Below are positions 61,736 through 64,000 of a DNA stretch of 64,000 nucleotides, piece by piece. Under the pieces are notes generated by a model, which worked only from the letters and a program-made list of their open reading frames with translations, ran no database searches and was not told the DNA's origin. The stretch comes from Phorcus lineatus (taxonomy: Eukaryota > Mollusca > Gastropoda > Trochida > Trochidae), in NCBI GenBank assembly GCA_921293015.1, contig OV121095.1:34073484-34137483 (forward strand), read 5' to 3'. Each line of letters starts with the position of its first letter. Position 1 is the first letter of the stretch. A program made the position numbers and the translations under genes.

Positions 61736-62630
61736 CAAACATAACTAATACCTGACAGACATAAACGTTTTGTTTGCCATAAACAAACAATTCAAAAGAG
61801 ACTGTAGTACCAAATTCTTATGGATGGTTTCAGGTAACAGATTATACTTGGGTATGTCGAGTAAACTTTCACCTGTCAATGTCTCAAGAAAAATCTCATT
61901 CATCATCTATTATTATGACAACCATTCTTTTGTAAAGTAATAGAAAACATCAACCTCCTTCTAACTTATAATTATACTTCACTTATTTATTGACATTATA
62001 TATGTATTATTGTGAACGCGCTTTAGAAGTAAACCAAACTACCTTCACCAAAATTGATTATTTTGTCAAATCAAATTTCTATAACATTTCCATTTACACT
62101 TTTGTGTCAAGACATTTTGACAAAAAGCTCAAAATAAGTATCATAAGATACAATTTGATCAATATTCAATCATTGCTAACTTGCACCAGCTGTCATAAAA
62201 TTTGGAATGACAAGAACACAATTCTGGGATTTAAACAAAATTCATATCAAAATGCCAGTAATTGTATAAAAACAAATTGTATAGCGTATATGTCCTGGGA
62301 AGTGATCTCTTTACAGTTACAACATTTAAAACACTTTCTATTGCAATGTTTCAGATTTATTGATGCATAGTTGCTCATATCGCTTACTTTCCAGCATTTA
62401 AATGGTGTCAGTTTACTGCTCATCCTTCATTAGTTTCATACGATACCGTTTGTTTCCTAGATATGATGGAATATCTCTTACAGAAAACGTCTGGAGCTTT
62501 ATATCCATCCTGTCACAAATATTTCCTATAGCAATGTTTCAAATTCATTCATACAACACCAAAAGTTAATTCCAAAATATGTCCCGGTCGACAAAGGATC
62601 CAAAGAGCCTACTATGAGGGCAGTATTAAC
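61736..62630. other. Gene-less interval
   Basis: About 0.9 kb. It contains a 126-codon frame (61,990-62,370), rich in Ile, Asn, Tyr and Lys as AT-rich noncoding DNA gives. I recognise no family in it and do not call a gene. Confidence 0.5.
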
Positions 62631-63219
62631 TATACAGCTGCATGCCAAAAGTTTGTTCACATACCTAAGTATACTAGTGCAAATATCATGTAAATTGAGA
62701 TGCCTTTGATGTATCGTAGCGTTGCGAAAAAAAAGAGTATAATATTGAATTTTCGAAACACACATGCAGATCCATTCTTCTTTAAGGTAAACGTTTATCG
62801 TACCCCACAATTACCCGTAACAGTTTTGGCAGGTCATTGAAGTGACCAGGGGTGAAAATTCCGAAAACAATGATTTATATTTTTCTCAATAAAATCCTTT
62901 ATATGTTAAAATCTTTTTAATGTGATTTTGTTGGTTTAAATCTCAGAGAGTCGATATGGAACATTTTATTTGACATTTAACGAATTTGAAATTTCGAAAA
63001 TGTGAACCCTTCTGTCTATATCAATATGCCAAAATATGCGAATTTTTGCACGAGAGACCAGATGATCCAAAAATGAGTTAAAAAATGGCTATTGCACACA
63101 TGGACCGTGGGTGATCCATTGTCAGTTTTGCTGAAGTTATTCTATTGACGTTGAAACGAAACCTAAATTACATGATATTTGCACTACGATTCAGTAGTAA
63201 GTGAACAAACTTTCGGTAT
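62631..63219. mobile_element. MITE copy with 60-bp terminal inverted repeats
   Basis: The left end reads TATACAGCTGCATGCCAAAA, GTTTGTTCAC and GCAAATATCATG (to 62,690). The right end (63,167-63,219) is its inverse: ACATGATATTTGCACT, GTAAGTGAACAAACTTT, with the last dozen bases eroded. The interior is noncoding and matches the first 387 bp of the window. Length is 589 bp. TA at the edge and the long inverted repeats fit a Tc1/mariner-type MITE. Confidence 0.75.
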
Positions 63220-63224
63220 TTCGG

Positions 63225-64000
63225 TAAAGCCTTCCAGATAGTGATACATCACTTTCCAGTGAGATGTCCAAGGAGTTTTCATTGCCAACCTCTTTGACAT
63301 GATATGTTCATAATACACCAAATAGCAAGTATCTTTGTATCCTAAATATTCAGTCTTCAATGTTCTTACATTGATCTTGTCATTTTACTACTGCTTATTT
63401 TCCTTTATTCAAAATTTCTAAAGCTATTGTAACAGGAGATATTGCGTGATCTGTTGATGACTTTGGTGTTGCAATAATTCCTCTTAAAATATACTAATCT
63501 GTTTATTTGTTCATCTTTTCATCAACATATGTTCTTTGATCTATCATATTTGCATATCAAATAAGATCCTTTAGAGTGGTTTTCAAACCCGTTCGATTGT
63601 GGGAAACATTAATGAGTTTCCTATATAAAAAAATAACTTTTGTTTTCAAAGGAATTACCCAGTTATACCTTATCAACAAATATCATCCATTTTGCTTTTC
63701 ATATAGATCTATTCCATTTTCAACAACTGATATTTGCTGATAACGTGATTATTTACCCTATTTTTTTTATCGAGTTTCAATATCTGTCAAAATCGGAGAG
63801 TTTGGAAGACAAATCATTGCACAAGGGAAAACGAGTTAATTTTTTTATCATTTAATAAACGAAATAAATATATCGTTGCCATGGAGACCACAGAGAGACG
63901 TCAGACTTGATTCACCTTACATTATATAAAAGAACGTTCTGCAAGGTCGGAATAACAATGTGGAACAAACAAATTATCCATCATGAACAAATACATGCGA
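63225..64000 (-). repeat. Module epsilon, copy 5, cut by the window end
   Basis: Collinear with 56,840-57,905 in the same orientation, with clear shared words (AGGAGATATTGCGTGATCTG, GGAAGACAAATCATTGCACA, AGAGACGTCAGACTTGATTC, AGAACGTTCTGCAAGGTCGG). The MITE abuts its left edge. It contains no gene. Confidence 0.65.

Noticed and set aside
61990-62370. 126-codon plus-strand frame
   Set aside because: Composition matches background AT-rich DNA, no family resemblance, no conserved copy in the window.

Overview
The window looks like nuclear DNA of an invertebrate animal. It is AT-rich, has no long open reading frame of a host gene, and is built almost wholly of repeats. The repeat content fits a lophotrochozoan such as a mollusc: a Tc1-type transposase relic, a Penelope-like retroelement with a GIY-YIG endonuclease, elements ending in GGAC/GGAT runs, TA microsatellites and a long satellite. 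The lineage is an inference from repeat style; no host gene supports it. I found no supportable host protein-coding gene, tRNA or rRNA. All similarities described were judged by eye from the sequence, so edges are approximate (tens of bases).

Layout. Positions 1-6,400 hold a terminal-inverted-repeat MITE end, a 55-bp tandem repeat, weak copies of dispersed modules and a 634-bp palindrome (5,348-5,981). From about 6,430 to 27,200 runs a long unit (A). A diverged paralogue (B) follows in the same order and orientation from about 28,300 to 47,200, so most of the window is an old tandem duplication. Unit A carries a 7.4-kb satellite array (10,005-17,455; 56/57-bp monomers with higher-order repeats), a 31-bp tandem repeat, a broken Tc1-like transposon (23,188-24,033) and a probable SINE (about 24,462-24,688). 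Unit B has one lone, diverged satellite monomer (33,058-33,118) where A has the array. B also carries its own insertions: two opposite copies of a 145-bp-repeat element (28,776-29,900 and 36,691-37,376) and a Penelope-like element with inverted 3' arms (33,841-35,140).

From 48 to 64 kb a different set of dispersed modules appears in both orientations. Three copies of one family (here epsilon) lie on the minus strand and two on the plus strand, forming a loose inverted duplication (about 51.9-53.3 kb against 57.3-59.0 kb). A hairpin plus TA run lies at 60,421-60,596, a Penelope-type tail at about 61,590-61,735, and a complete copy of the MITE at 62,631-63,219.

Nothing here works as a gene set. 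The interest is in genome dynamics: the A/B paralogy gives an internal reference that dates each insertion as before or after the duplication, and it shows a satellite array arising from a single ancestral monomer. The other notable signal is a set of palindromic Penelope-type ends with a hammerhead-ribozyme-like core.
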